A DNA stretch of 64,000 nucleotides from positions 317,290-381,289 of the forward strand of contig NZ_LJGU01000127.1 of NCBI RefSeq assembly GCF_001751245.1. Reading direction: 5' to 3'. This DNA is from Streptomyces oceani. GTDB taxonomy: Bacteria > Actinomycetota > Actinomycetes > Streptomycetales > Streptomycetaceae. This document shows positions 27,929-36,600 of this stretch, one piece after another. The notes under the pieces are model-generated. The model made no database searches and had not been told where the DNA came from. It saw only the letters and a list, made by a program, of their open reading frames with translations. The stretch's first letter is position 1. Every line of letters begins with the position of its first letter. Position numbers and translations under genes: made by a program.

Positions 27929-28631
27929 AACTGATCACACCCTTGCGGTCGAAACGCCTCCACTGGCGGGGACTGGGGCCATCACCCCCGCTCAGCACCA
28001 TCGTGCCACCAACTGAGGTCACCGTGGAGCCAGGTGACGGATCGTCGCGAGACAGCGACCTAGGAAATGTCGCCATCGGTGGTGATTCACACCATATAAA
28101 GCGCCACCAGTCGCCGAACCGAACCACGCTCCACGGCCAACCAGTCGGCATGTACCCGTCCGCGCCACCACGTCACACCCGTAGGCGGCGACCGGGCCCG
28201 TCCGATCCGACCCGCGCCCCACACACCGCCCGCGCCCGCGTCCGTACGTGAGGGCGTGACCGGCGGCGACGCCGGCATCCGGCATCACCTCCGCTGGCCC
28301 GCGACGGTCATGACACCCTCGAGCTCTTCGAGCCCCTCGAACCTCGCCCGCACGTACCGGACTTGGTGCTCGCACCGCGCCGCCCGGGGGTGTCGCGCGG
28401 GGGAGGGATGCCGTGGAAGAATCCCCGTCCGCCCGACCGGGGTACGCGGGCGGCGAAAAGCCGGAGTGTGAGTCAGCTAACCCAAATGACGCACTCCGGT
28501 GGACACATGGAGCGTTCTCCCCGGACACGCCACACTCAGGCGGACACCGGTTCCGGTTCTCCGGGGCGAGAACCGCTCAAAGTGTCGATCCGAATTTACG
28601 ATGACGGGACACGGAGGCTATCGTTTCGCAG
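27929..28631. other. Gene-poor intergenic region
   Basis: About 700 nt in which no convincing gene was found; the open frames on both strands lack ribosome binding sites and homologue-like composition. The middle has an AT-rich patch (ACCATATAAAGC, about 28090). An inverted repeat, CCGGAGTGTG at 28461-28470 with CGCACTCCGG at 28490-28499, encloses 19 nt and could be an RNA hairpin or an operator for the acyltransferase gene. Confidence 0.5.
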
Positions 28632-29840
28632 ATGTTGCACGCTCGTTATGAGCGGGCCCCGCTCCCCCCGGCCCGTCCTGACACGCCTTCCGACACGTCC
28701 GCGGAGCCGCCGCCGAAGCCCGCCAAGGCGTCCGGGGCTAAGCAACGTGACCCCTTCTTGGACAACGCCAAATTCCTGACCATCGTGCTGGTCGGACTCG
28801 GGCACGTCTGGGAACCACTTCGCAGTGACAGCCGCGCCGCGGAAGCGCTGTACTTCGTCGTCTACGCCTTCCACATGCCGGCGTTCATCATCATCTCGGG
28901 CTATCTCTCCCGTAGCTTCACGGCGAAGCCGGGACAGATCAAGCGACTGATCACCGGCGTCGCGGTGCCCTATCTGGTCTTCGAGGTCGTCTACACCTTC
29001 TTCATGCGTTGGGCGGACAATCCGGACCGGGAGTTCAGCCTGCAGAACCCGGGCTTCGCCCTGTGGTTCCTGATCGCGCTCTTCGTGTGGCGGCTCACCA
29101 CCCCGCTGTGGCAGTCGATGCGCTGGCCACTGCCCGTATCGCTGGTCATCGCGGTGGCGGCCAGTGTGACGCCGACCATCGACGGCGACCTGAGCCTGAT
29201 GCGGGTCTGCCAGTACCTGCCGTTCTTCGTGCTGGGCCTGCAACTGCGCCCCGAGCACTTCGAGTGGGCGAAGCGCAGGGAACTGCGTACGGCGGCCGTC
29301 CCGATGCTGGGGCTGGTGCTGCTGTTCGCCTACTGGGCGGTGCCGCGGATGGACAAGACCTGGTTCCTGCACGACAGGCCGGCGCAGGAGATGGGGGTCC
29401 CCGCCTGGGTCGGCGGCACCATGTACCTCGCGCTGTTCGGCTGTGCCCTCGTCCTGACCGTGTGCTTCCTCGCCCTGGTACCGCGCCGGCACACCTGGTT
29501 CACGGCGCTCGGCGCCGGCACGCTCTACGCGTATCTGCTGCACGTGTACCCGGTCAAGGTGTCGCGCGAGTTCGACTGGTACGACATGGACTGGGTGGAC
29601 CACCCGGCCAGCCGGGTGTTCATCACGCTGCTCGCGGTCGTGATGATGACGGTCCTCTGCACGAAGCCGGTGACCCGGATCTTCCGCATCGCCATGGAGC
29701 CGAAGATGGCATGGTTCTTCAAGGAGGACGCGGTCACCAAGGCGCACGAACGCAAGAGCGACAAGCCCGGCACTCCGGACCACCAGGCCACGGACCAGCA
29801 GCGGGCGACGGAGCGCCAGCCGGTCAGCAGTTCCCCCTGA
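28632..29840 (+). CDS. Acyltransferase 3 (OafA-like) family membrane protein
   Basis: A 402-residue integral membrane protein with about ten helices. The N-terminal RDPFLDNAKFLTIVLVGLGHVW matches the acyltransferase 3 pattern of a Arg/Asp-rich start followed by a conserved His (here GH), and AFHMPAFIIISGYLSR is the second family signature. Such proteins O-acetylate sugars or wall polymers. The first 35 residues and the last 35 are polar, Pro/Ala-rich and likely cytoplasmic. The start is uncertain: GGAGG lies about 14 nt before ATG 28632. A hairpin follows the stop. Confidence 0.88.
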   Translation: MLHARYERAPLPPARPDTPSDTSAEPPPKPAKASGAKQRDPFLDNAKFLTIVLVGLGHVWEPLRSDSRAAEALYFVVYAFHMPAFIIISGYLSRSFTAKPGQIKRLITGVAVPYLVFEVVYTFFMRWADNPDREFSLQNPGFALWFLIALFVWRLTTPLWQSMRWPLPVSLVIAVAASVTPTIDGDLSLMRVCQYLPFFVLGLQLRPEHFEWAKRRELRTAAVPMLGLVLLFAYWAVPRMDKTWFLHDRPAQEMGVPAWVGGTMYLALFGCALVLTVCFLALVPRRHTWFTALGAGTLYAYLLHVYPVKVSREFDWYDMDWVDHPASRVFITLLAVVMMTVLCTKPVTRIFRIAMEPKMAWFFKEDAVTKAHERKSDKPGTPDHQATDQQRATERQPVSSSP

Positions 29841-29898
29841 ACTGGGCCCCTGTCGTCCCGTGGCGGGACCGCGGGCTCGCTGAGGCCCAGCCCACCCG

Positions 29899-29948
29899 AA
29901 CGGGGTCGTACGTCCTACGAGGGTCATACGGCCCCGTTGGCGCGGGCC
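29899..29948. terminator. Hairpin between convergent genes
   Basis: 12-bp inverted repeat with one G-U pair (29899-29910 with 29937-29948) and a 16-nt loop, between the ends of the acyltransferase and the SpoIIE-type phosphatase. Confidence 0.55.
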
Positions 29949-29961
29949 GTACGCTTCGGCC

Positions 29962-31119
29962 TCAGTCTCGGCTGATCACCAGCAGCGCCCGATCGTCGTT
30001 GACGTCCCGGGCGACCGCCTCGATCAGATGCCAGGCCACTCCGCGGAAACCGGCGCCCAGATGCCGGTCGGCCTCGCCGGTGAGCCGGTCGACACCCTCG
30101 GCGATGTCCCGCTCTGCGGTCTCCACCAGGCCGTCGGTGAAGAGCATCAGCACGTCCCCCGACTGCAGGGTCCCCTTTACCGGGTCGAACTGCCCGCCGT
30201 CGTAGACGCCGAGCAACGGCCCCTCACCGGCCTTCTCCTCCCACTTCCCGCTGCCGGCGGCCCGGTGCACGGCGGGCACGTGGCCCGCCGAGAACAGCTC
30301 GTAGTCCCCGGAGTCCAGGTCCAGCACCAGGTGTACCGAGGTGGCGAAGCCCTCCTCCCAGTCCTGCCGCAGCAGGTAGCCGTTGGCGGCGGGCAGGAAG
30401 GCGTGGGGTGGCAGCGAACCCAGCAGTCCGCCGAAGGCACCGGACAGCAGCAGCGCTCGGGAGCCCGCGTCCATCCCCTTGCCGGAGACGTCGGTGAGCA
30501 CCACCTCGAAGGTGCGGTTGTCCGGCCCGGTCCGCGCGGCCACCACGAAGTCGCCGGAGAAGGACTGGCCGCCGGCCGGCCGCAGCGACATCTCCCGATG
30601 CCAACCGCGCGGCAGCGTCGGCAGCTTGCTCTGTACGCGAATGCGCTCGCGCAGGTCGAACAGCATCGTCCCGCCACGCCGCCACGGCACCCCCACCCGG
30701 CTGCGGAACTGTGCGACCAGTAGTCCGGAGAGGCCCACCGCGGCCACCACCAGCACAGTGCCGGGAGTCACCCGGCCCGCGCCGTCGCCGTACGGACCGA
30801 GCACTGTGGCCTCGACCATCAGGCCCACCGCGGCTGCGGTGTACAGCGCCAGCAGACTCGCCGGGCGCAGCAGCAGGCCGCCCGCGATGATCGGCAGTAC
30901 GAGGATCTCCGGCGGGCACCACACCGGGTAGCTGATCGTGCCCCAGGTGAGCAGCGGCACTGTGAGCAGTAGCACGCCGAAGGCAAGCCAGTCCGGGCCG
31001 CCACCACGGAAGTAGTCGACGGCCGAACGGCGCAGGGCTGTCCGTGCCCGGTGCCCCGCCTTGTACGCCCGGTGCAGCCGGGCCGTCGCATGCGCGGTGT
31101 CCGCTCGACGTGCCGCCAT
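29962..31119 (-). CDS. Membrane-bound SpoIIE-type PP2C protein phosphatase
   Basis: A 385-residue protein: four or so membrane helices in residues about 45-140 (WLAFGVLLLTVPLLTWGTI, ILVLPIIAGGLLL, LLALYTAAAVGLMV, TVLVVAAVGLSGLLVAQF) and a cytoplasmic PP2C domain (about 165-385). Metal-binding aspartates are visible in FSGDFVVA, LTDVSGKGMDAG, MLFTDGLVE and the final DVNDDRALLVI. Such phosphatases act on anti-anti-sigma factors; no partner gene lies nearby. There is no ribosome binding site before ATG 31119, but TAGGGT lies 7 nt upstream, suggesting leaderless transcription. Confidence 0.92.
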   Translation of the reverse strand: MAARRADTAHATARLHRAYKAGHRARTALRRSAVDYFRGGGPDWLAFGVLLLTVPLLTWGTISYPVWCPPEILVLPIIAGGLLLRPASLLALYTAAAVGLMVEATVLGPYGDGAGRVTPGTVLVVAAVGLSGLLVAQFRSRVGVPWRRGGTMLFDLRERIRVQSKLPTLPRGWHREMSLRPAGGQSFSGDFVVAARTGPDNRTFEVVLTDVSGKGMDAGSRALLLSGAFGGLLGSLPPHAFLPAANGYLLRQDWEEGFATSVHLVLDLDSGDYELFSAGHVPAVHRAAGSGKWEEKAGEGPLLGVYDGGQFDPVKGTLQSGDVLMLFTDGLVETAERDIAEGVDRLTGEADRHLGAGFRGVAWHLIEAVARDVNDDRALLVISRD

Positions 31120-31126
31120 GTCCCGG

Positions 31127-31132
31127 ACCCTA
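31127..31132 (-). promoter_or_regulatory. -10 box (TAGGGT) of a likely leaderless phosphatase transcript
   Basis: TAGGGT on the minus strand ends 7 nt before the ATG at 31119, the geometry seen at valS, folC and rpiB. Confidence 0.5.
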
Positions 31133-31264
31133 CCGAGCCGCTGGTGACGCGTCGATTCCCCGGGGCGGACGTGGTGCGCTTCCGGCGCACACCAGGAGTG
31201 CGTCCGCCGGGTCGTCGTCGCTCAGGCGCCCACGTGCCCCGGTCCCAGGGCCGGCCGCGAAGGG

Positions 31265-31294
31265 TTCGACGGGCGCCGCCGGGGTTGCTAGACA
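31265..31294 (+). promoter_or_regulatory. Candidate leaderless promoter of the Eis-like gene
   Basis: TTCGAC (31265-31270), an 18-nt spacer and TAGACA (31289-31294), then 6 nt to the ATG at 31301. The -35 is a weak match to TTGACN. Confidence 0.45.
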
Positions 31295-31300
31295 ATGCGG

Positions 31301-32539
31301 ATGTCGATCGAACTACGTCAACTGGACGGTTCCGAGCTGGATCGCTTCTTCGAAACGCTCGCCCACGCCTTCGGCCAGGGTCCGCCGTTCCCCGCTGAGA
31401 TGGAGGAGCTGTGGCGCTCGCTGCTCGAGTTGAAGCGCACCGTCTCGGCCTGGGACGGGGAGCAACTGGTCGGTACCGCCAGTACGTTCGACTTCCGAGT
31501 GACCGTGCCGGGCGGTGGCTCGCTGCCGGCCGCGGGGGTGACGGCGGTCGGTGTCAGGCCCACTCATCGGCGACGTGGCGTCCTGCGCTCGATGATGCGC
31601 CGGCAGCTCGACGAACTGCACGCCTGGGGCGAACCGCTGGCCCTGCTCACCGCCTCCGAACCAGAGATATACGGACGTTTCGGTTACGGCGTCGCCAGCG
31701 AGGAACTCACCGCCCGGATCGACACGTCGCGGGTCCGCCTCACCCTCCCCGAGGGGGCGGACGAGCTCTCCCTGCGTCTGGTCGACCCGCGGGACCCGGA
31801 AGTGCTGGCACGGTGCGAGGAACTGTACGCGCGCCGGGTGCCGGTGCGTCCCGGCATGCTGGAGCGACGCCCTGGCTGGCAATGGGTGCCTCTGCGCGAC
31901 CCGGCCGAGAAGCGGGACGGCGCGTCCCCGATGATCTGTGTACTGGCCGAGTCGGATGGGGAACTGCGCGGTTACGCGCGTTACGCCGTGCGCCCCCGTT
32001 GGGACACCGGCAGTCCGCACGGCCAGGTGCTGCTACACAACATGGAGGCGCTGGACCCGGCGGCGCACGGGGCGCTGCTGCGCTATCTGTGTGACCTCGA
32101 CCTCACCACCGAACTGGACGTGCGCAGCCGCCCGACGGATGATCCACTGCTGCACATGGTGTCCGACACCCGTCGCTGCCACGTTCGTCCCCTGGACCAA
32201 CTGCACCTGCGGCTGGTGGAGGTGGACGCGGCGCTGGCCGGTCGTACGTACGCCGCCCCGGTGGACGTGGTCTTCGAGGTGGCGGACGCCTTCTGTCCCT
32301 GGAACGAGGGACGTTGGCGACTCACCGGAGACGCCCATGGCGCCCGCTGCGTACGGACCGACGAGACGCCGGAACTGGCGCTGTCCGTACGCGAGCTGGC
32401 CAGTGGCTATCTCGGCGGTACCTCGCTGAGTGCCCTGGCCGACGCGGGGCTGGTACGGGAGCTTCGCTCCGGGGCCCTGGCCGAGGCGACCACGGCGTTC
32501 CGCGGCGCGCTCGCGCCGTGGGCACCGCACGGCTTCTGA
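31301..32539 (+). CDS. Eis-like GNAT family N-acetyltransferase
   Basis: A 412-residue protein with the three-part Eis architecture: an N-terminal GNAT domain (acetyl-CoA motif VGVRPTHRRRGVLRSMM, about 85-100, and ASEPEIYGRFGYG), a second degenerate GNAT domain and a C-terminal SCP2-like domain (EGRWRLTGDAHGARCVRTDE, ELASGYLGGTSLSALADAG). Eis proteins acetylate amines such as aminoglycosides or lysines; the substrate here is unknown. ATG 31301 (MSIELRQL) matches the usual family start and fits a leaderless transcript; ATG 31295, two codons earlier, is the alternative. The C-terminal carboxylate of Eis acts as the catalytic base, and this protein ends with Phe as expected. Confidence 0.9.
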   Translation: MSIELRQLDGSELDRFFETLAHAFGQGPPFPAEMEELWRSLLELKRTVSAWDGEQLVGTASTFDFRVTVPGGGSLPAAGVTAVGVRPTHRRRGVLRSMMRRQLDELHAWGEPLALLTASEPEIYGRFGYGVASEELTARIDTSRVRLTLPEGADELSLRLVDPRDPEVLARCEELYARRVPVRPGMLERRPGWQWVPLRDPAEKRDGASPMICVLAESDGELRGYARYAVRPRWDTGSPHGQVLLHNMEALDPAAHGALLRYLCDLDLTTELDVRSRPTDDPLLHMVSDTRRCHVRPLDQLHLRLVEVDAALAGRTYAAPVDVVFEVADAFCPWNEGRWRLTGDAHGARCVRTDETPELALSVRELASGYLGGTSLSALADAGLVRELRSGALAEATTAFRGALAPWAPHGF

Positions 32540-32652
32540 GCGAGTCCCGCTGGGCACGTCCCGTCGCCGGGCAAGTCCTCCCGCCGGGCGCACGGCCCGC
32601 GAACGGCGGTCGCGGCCGCGGGCCGGGGACCGGGGGCCGTACGGCGGTCGGT

Positions 32653-33462
32653 TCAGCGAGGTTGACAGGCCGGGCACCAGAAGAGGTTGCGGGCGGCGAG
32701 GGTGGCGCCGCGGATCTCGCCCCCGCAGACGAGACACGGCTGCCCGGCGCGCCGATAGACGTACACCTCACCACCGTGGTCGTCGACCCTGGGCGGGCGA
32801 CCCATCGCCTCCGGCTCGTGCGCGGGGCGCACGGTGTCGATGCGTCCCGCCCGTACGCCGGCGCGCAGCAGCCCGGCGAGGTCGTCCCAGAGCGCGTCCC
32901 ACTCCCGGCGGGTCAGGTCACGCCCGGGGCGGTACGGGTCTATGCCCTGCCGGAAGAGCGCCTCGGCGCGGTAGACGTTCCCCACTCCCGCGATGACCTG
33001 CTGGTCCAGCAGCAACGCGGCGACGGAGCTCCGGCTTCGCGAGACCCGGGCCCAGGCACTGTCCGGTCGGGCGTCCGAGCGCAGCGGATCGGGCCCCAGC
33101 CGGGCGGCGACGGCCGCCTTCTCCTCCGGGGTGATCAGCCGGCACTGGGCGGGGCCGCGCAGCTCGGACCAGTCGGCCGGGGTGCTCAGCCGTAGCCGTA
33201 TCTGCCCGACCGGGGCGGGCACCGGGCCGGTGCCGAACCGGACGGTGCCGTACAGGCCGAGGTGGACGTGCACCCACCCGGTGGCCGCGAAGTCCAGGAA
33301 GAGGTGCTTGCCGTGCGCCTCGGCCGCGTGCAGGACCGAGCCGTGGAGCAGCGCGGCGCCGTCCGCGAACTTGCCCTGCGGGCTGGCCGCGCGGACCGGT
33401 CGCCCGGCGAAGCGGGTCTGGTGGTCGGCGGCCAGCCGGTGGATGGTGTGGCCCTCCGGCAC
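32653..33462 (-). CDS. Fpg/Nei family DNA glycosylase/AP lyase
   Basis: A 269-residue base excision repair enzyme. The N-terminus MPEGHTIHRL supplies the catalytic Pro2 and Glu3 after Met removal; PEGH is typical of Nei-type members. The helix-two-turn-helix segment is LLLDQQVIAGVGNVYRAEALF (about 150-170). The zinc finger is complete (CLVCGG ... CPACQ). The GTG start at 33462 lies only 7 nt after the rpiB stop, so the two genes are cotranscribed; this glycosylase probably has no promoter of its own. Confidence 0.93.
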   Translation of the reverse strand: MPEGHTIHRLAADHQTRFAGRPVRAASPQGKFADGAALLHGSVLHAAEAHGKHLFLDFAATGWVHVHLGLYGTVRFGTGPVPAPVGQIRLRLSTPADWSELRGPAQCRLITPEEKAAVAARLGPDPLRSDARPDSAWARVSRSRSSVAALLLDQQVIAGVGNVYRAEALFRQGIDPYRPGRDLTRREWDALWDDLAGLLRAGVRAGRIDTVRPAHEPEAMGRPPRVDDHGGEVYVYRRAGQPCLVCGGEIRGATLAARNLFWCPACQPR

Positions 33463-33469
33463 GGGCCGG

Positions 33470-33961
33470 TCAGCCGGCCTGTGCGGGGTGGTGCGCGGGG
33501 ACGGGCGGGAGGGCGCCGGTCTGCTCGTAGGCGCTCAGCATGTCGATCCGCCGGGTGTGCCGCGCGTCGCCGGAGTAGGGGGTGTCGAGGAAGGTCCGCA
33601 CGAACCCCACGGCCTCGTCCTCCGTGTGCATGCGGGCGCCGACGCTGAGGACGTTCGCGTCGTTGTGCTCACGGGCGAGTGCCGCGGTCTCCTCGCTCCA
33701 GGCGAGCGCGCAGCGGATGCCGCGCACCTTGTTCGCGGCGATCTGCTCGCCGTTTCCGGAGCCGCCGATGACGATGCCGAGCGCGCCCTCGTCCGCCGCC
33801 GTACGCTCCGCGGCGCGGAGGCAGAAGGGCGGGTAGTCGTCCTGCGCGTCGTAGATGTGCGGCCCGCAGTCGACGGGGTCGTGGCCCACCGACCGGAGCC
33901 AGGAGACCAGGTGGTTCTTGAGTTCGTAACCGGCGTGATCGGAGCCGAGGTAGACGCGCAT
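33470..33961 (-). CDS. rpiB: Ribose 5-phosphate isomerase B
   Basis: A 163-residue isomerase of the pentose phosphate pathway (ribose-5-P to ribulose-5-P). MRVYLGSDHAGYELKNHL is the N-terminal signature, and GIVIGGSGNGEQIAANKVRGIRCALAW holds the active-site GSGNGE; catalytic residues and phosphate-binding His and Arg follow in SVGARMH and RHTRRID. There is no ribosome binding site; a perfect TAGACT -10 box lies 7 nt before the ATG. It forms an operon with the downstream glycosylase gene. Confidence 0.95.
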   Translation of the reverse strand: MRVYLGSDHAGYELKNHLVSWLRSVGHDPVDCGPHIYDAQDDYPPFCLRAAERTAADEGALGIVIGGSGNGEQIAANKVRGIRCALAWSEETAALAREHNDANVLSVGARMHTEDEAVGFVRTFLDTPYSGDARHTRRIDMLSAYEQTGALPPVPAHHPAQAG

Positions 33962-33968
33962 GGCGAGG

Positions 33969-33974
33969 AGTCTA
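33969..33974 (-). promoter_or_regulatory. -10 box (TAGACT) of a likely leaderless rpiB transcript
   Basis: TAGACT on the minus strand, then CCTCGCC, then ATG. No convincing -35 box at 17-19 nt. Confidence 0.55.
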
Positions 33975-34118
33975 GGACGTGTGTGGGAAGCGCCGTCGTC
34001 CGCCCTCGAAGCGGGTCCCGGGCATGGCGCAGCGTGCACGACGAGCACACGGCGGAGGAGGAGACCGGGAGCGGGGGCGTGCGTGCCACGCCCCCGTGTG
34101 CGGCCCAGGCCGCTGGCC

Positions 34119-34718
34119 TCAGCGTTCGTCGCCGAGCAGCTTCCAGACGGCGGGCAGCGCCCCCATCGCCAGCGCGGCCTTCAGCGCGTCACCGACGAGG
34201 AACGGCACCAGCCCCGCGGCGAGCGCCTCACCCGCGGACATGCCGGTGGCCAGCGCCAGGTACGGCACGCCGATCGCGTACGTCACCGCCATTCCCGCCG
34301 CCATCGTGCCGGCCGTACGAAGCACGCCCCGGTCTCCACCGCGGCGGGCCAGCGCGCCGACGACCACGGCGGCCAACAGCATGCCCAGGACGTAGCCGAA
34401 CGAGGACAGCCCCAGGCCGGACTCTCCCTGGGAGAACCACGGCACTCCGGCCACGCCGGCCATCGCGTAGAACGCGAGGGCCAGGAAGCCGCGGCGGGCG
34501 CCCAGCGAGGTGCCGACCAGCAGCGCCGCGAAGGTCTGTCCGGTCACCGGCACCGGCGAGCCCGGGACCGGCACGGCGATCTGCGCGGCCACACCGGTCA
34601 GGGCCGCTCCGCCGAGTACGAGGGCGGCGTCCCGTACCCGCGCGCGCCCGGCACTACTGGCGGGCAGGACATCGGCGAGGACGGTACCTGGGCGGACGGT
34701 GGTGGCGGGGAACGTCAT
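34119..34718 (-). CDS. bioY: Biotin transporter S component BioY
   Basis: A 199-residue membrane protein of the BioY family, the substrate-binding subunit of ECF-type biotin uptake. Six helices are visible. Family motifs include GQTFAALLVGTSLGARRGFLAL and VPWFSQGESGLGLSSFGYVLG. No bioM/bioN energy-coupling genes lie next to it, so it works alone or with a shared module. ATG 34718 has GGAG upstream. It is divergent from an amino acid permease gene with a 284-nt gap containing a short palindrome. Confidence 0.93.
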   Translation of the reverse strand: MTFPATTVRPGTVLADVLPASSAGRARVRDAALVLGGAALTGVAAQIAVPVPGSPVPVTGQTFAALLVGTSLGARRGFLALAFYAMAGVAGVPWFSQGESGLGLSSFGYVLGMLLAAVVVGALARRGGDRGVLRTAGTMAAGMAVTYAIGVPYLALATGMSAGEALAAGLVPFLVGDALKAALAMGALPAVWKLLGDER

Positions 34719-34869
34719 CGGGACTCCGAACGCGGACGAGGAAGCGGACCGTTCGACCGTAGCGGACCGGGCGGGGACTTCCGGCGTGACTTTGACGACA
34801 TCCGACGCCCCCGCGCGGTGGCCAACCGGCCCACGAACAACGGCGGAACGACCCGTGTACGGCAAATCG

Positions 34870-34884
34870 ACGGAAAATTTCCGT
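34870..34884. promoter_or_regulatory. 15-nt palindrome between bioY and the permease gene
   Basis: ACGGAAA-A-TTTCCGT, an inverted repeat around one central A, in the divergent promoter region. It is a plausible operator; the regulator is unknown. Confidence 0.35.
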
Positions 34885-35002
34885 GAAGCTGCGTTGCCCT
34901 GTGCGGGCGTCGCGTCGACACTGATCCGAGCAGCGCACCAGCGCGCGCCGCTCCGCCGCACCACCCTCCCCCGTCTCCGTATGAAACGGTCGGTCTGCAC
35001 CC

Positions 35003-36403
35003 ATGGCAACCACGAATCAGGACCCGCCCGGCACCGGCTCCGACACGTCCCAGAGCACGCTGAGCCAGGGCCTCAAGCAGCGCCATCTGTCGATGATCGC
35101 GCTCGGCGGGGTGATCGGCGCCGGGCTGTTCGTCGGCTCCGGTGCGGGCATCGCGGCCGCGGGGCCCTCCATCGTGTTGGCGTACGCGGCCTCCGGCGTG
35201 CTGGTGATGCTGGTGATGCGGATGCTCGGCGAGATGTCGGCGGCGCGGCCCGCCTCCGGCTCCTTCTCCGTACACGCCGAACGCGCCATCGGTCCCTGGG
35301 CCGGCTTCACCTCCGGCTGGATCTTCTGGGGGCTGCTGTGTGTGGCGATCGCGGTGGAGGCGATCGGCGCCGCGGAGATCATGACCCGCTGGCTGCCGGG
35401 CACCGAGTCCTGGATGTGGGTCGCGCTGTTCATGCTGATCTTCTGCGGCACGAACCTCACCAACGTACGCAACTACGGCGAGTACGAGTTCTGGTTCGCC
35501 GCCATCAAGGTCGCCGCGATCATCACCTTCCTGGTCCTCGGCTGCCTCGCCATCGTGGGCATGCTGCCCAGCGTCGACGCCCCGGGAAGCAGCAATATCA
35601 CCGGTAACGGCGGCTTCTTTCCGAACGGCACGGACGGCCTGATAGTGGGCCTGCTGGCCTCCGTGTTCGCGTACGGCGGTCTGGAGACGGTGACGATCGC
35701 GGCGGCCGAGTCGGAGGACCCGGTGCGTGGCGTGGCCAAGGCGGTCCGCACCGCCATGTGGCGGATCGCGGTGTTCTACGTGGGTTCGATGGCGGTGATC
35801 GTCGCCCTGGTGCCCTGGGACAGCGAGGCCGTCGCGGGTGGTCCGTACGCCGCCACGCTGGACCAGCTGGACATCCCGGCGGCGGCCGACGTGATGGACG
35901 TGGTGGTGTTGATCGCGCTGCTGTCCGCCATGAACGCGAACATCTACGGCGCCTCCCGGATGTCGTACTCGCTGGTGGCACGCGGGCAGGGACCGCCGGC
36001 CCTGGGCGTGGTGTCCGGGCGGGTGCCGCGCCGCACGGTCGTCGCCTCGTCCTGCTTCGGCTTCTTCGCGGTGCTGCTGAGCTACTGGTGGCCGGACACC
36101 GTCTTCACCTGGCTGTTGAACATGGTGGGCGCCGCCGTGCTGGTCGTCTGGGGCTTCATCGCGGTCACGCAGCTGATCACCCGACGTCAGCTGGAGCGGG
36201 AGGCGCCGGAGAAGCTGGTGGTGCGGATGTGGTTCTACCCGGTGCTGACCTGGCTGGCGCTGGCGGCCATGGCGGCGGTGCTGTTGTTGATGTTCCGCGA
36301 GGAGGAGACCCGGACGCAGCTGTTCTTCACCGGCGGCCTGGCCCTGGCGCTGACAGCGGTGGGCCTGGTGCGGCAGTACGTACTTCCCAAGCGGAAGCAG
36401 TAG
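35003..36403 (+). CDS. APC family amino acid permease
   Basis: A 466-residue transporter with 12 predicted helices. The family start [25 protein letters not shown] carries the substrate-binding loop of TM1, followed by [21 protein letters not shown], typical of the GABA/proline/aromatic amino acid (AAT) subfamily. The substrate cannot be told. The start MATTNQD lacks a strong ribosome binding site. A palindromic terminator follows. Confidence 0.92.
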   Translation: MATTNQDPPGTGSDTSQSTLSQGLKQRHLSMIALGGVIGAGLFVGSGAGIAAAGPSIVLAYAASGVLVMLVMRMLGEMSAARPASGSFSVHAERAIGPWAGFTSGWIFWGLLCVAIAVEAIGAAEIMTRWLPGTESWMWVALFMLIFCGTNLTNVRNYGEYEFWFAAIKVAAIITFLVLGCLAIVGMLPSVDAPGSSNITGNGGFFPNGTDGLIVGLLASVFAYGGLETVTIAAAESEDPVRGVAKAVRTAMWRIAVFYVGSMAVIVALVPWDSEAVAGGPYAATLDQLDIPAAADVMDVVVLIALLSAMNANIYGASRMSYSLVARGQGPPALGVVSGRVPRRTVVASSCFGFFAVLLSYWWPDTVFTWLLNMVGAAVLVVWGFIAVTQLITRRQLEREAPEKLVVRMWFYPVLTWLALAAMAAVLLLMFREEETRTQLFFTGGLALALTAVGLVRQYVLPKRKQ

Positions 36404-36439
36404 GGACGGCCGCCGGGCGCCGGCCCGGTACGCGCGATG

Positions 36440-36471
36440 TCGAGGGGTGGCCCGGCCGGGCCACCCCTCGA
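36440..36471. terminator. Palindromic terminator of the permease gene
   Basis: A 32-nt perfect palindrome (each half TCGAGGGGTGGCCCGG or its complement), 37 nt past the permease stop. Confidence 0.85.
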
Positions 36472-36561
36472 TGCCGTGCGGCCGCGTTGTCTGCGTACGT
36501 GCCCCGTCCTCTACCCGGCACGCTCCGCGTTCGGGCGCACACTCTTGCTGCTAGCCTCCTT

Positions 36562-36578
36562 TTGCAAGTATCTTGCAA
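36562..36578 (+). promoter_or_regulatory. Nur box (nickel-responsive repressor operator) of sodF
   Basis: TTGCAA-GTATC-TTGCAA is an exact match to the Nur box consensus tTGCaa-N5-ttGCAA known from S. coelicolor sodF and nik promoters. A possible -10 box, TAGCCT, lies at 36552-36557. Nur represses sodF when nickel is available. Confidence 0.9.
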
Positions 36579-36600
36579 TAAGTGCCGGAGGAGAATAAGC

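Noticed and set aside
28019..28528. A 169-codon minus-strand frame in the gap before the acyltransferase gene
   Set aside because: It has no ribosome binding site or recognisable motif, and Arg/Gly/Ala-rich composition as expected for a non-coding high-GC frame.
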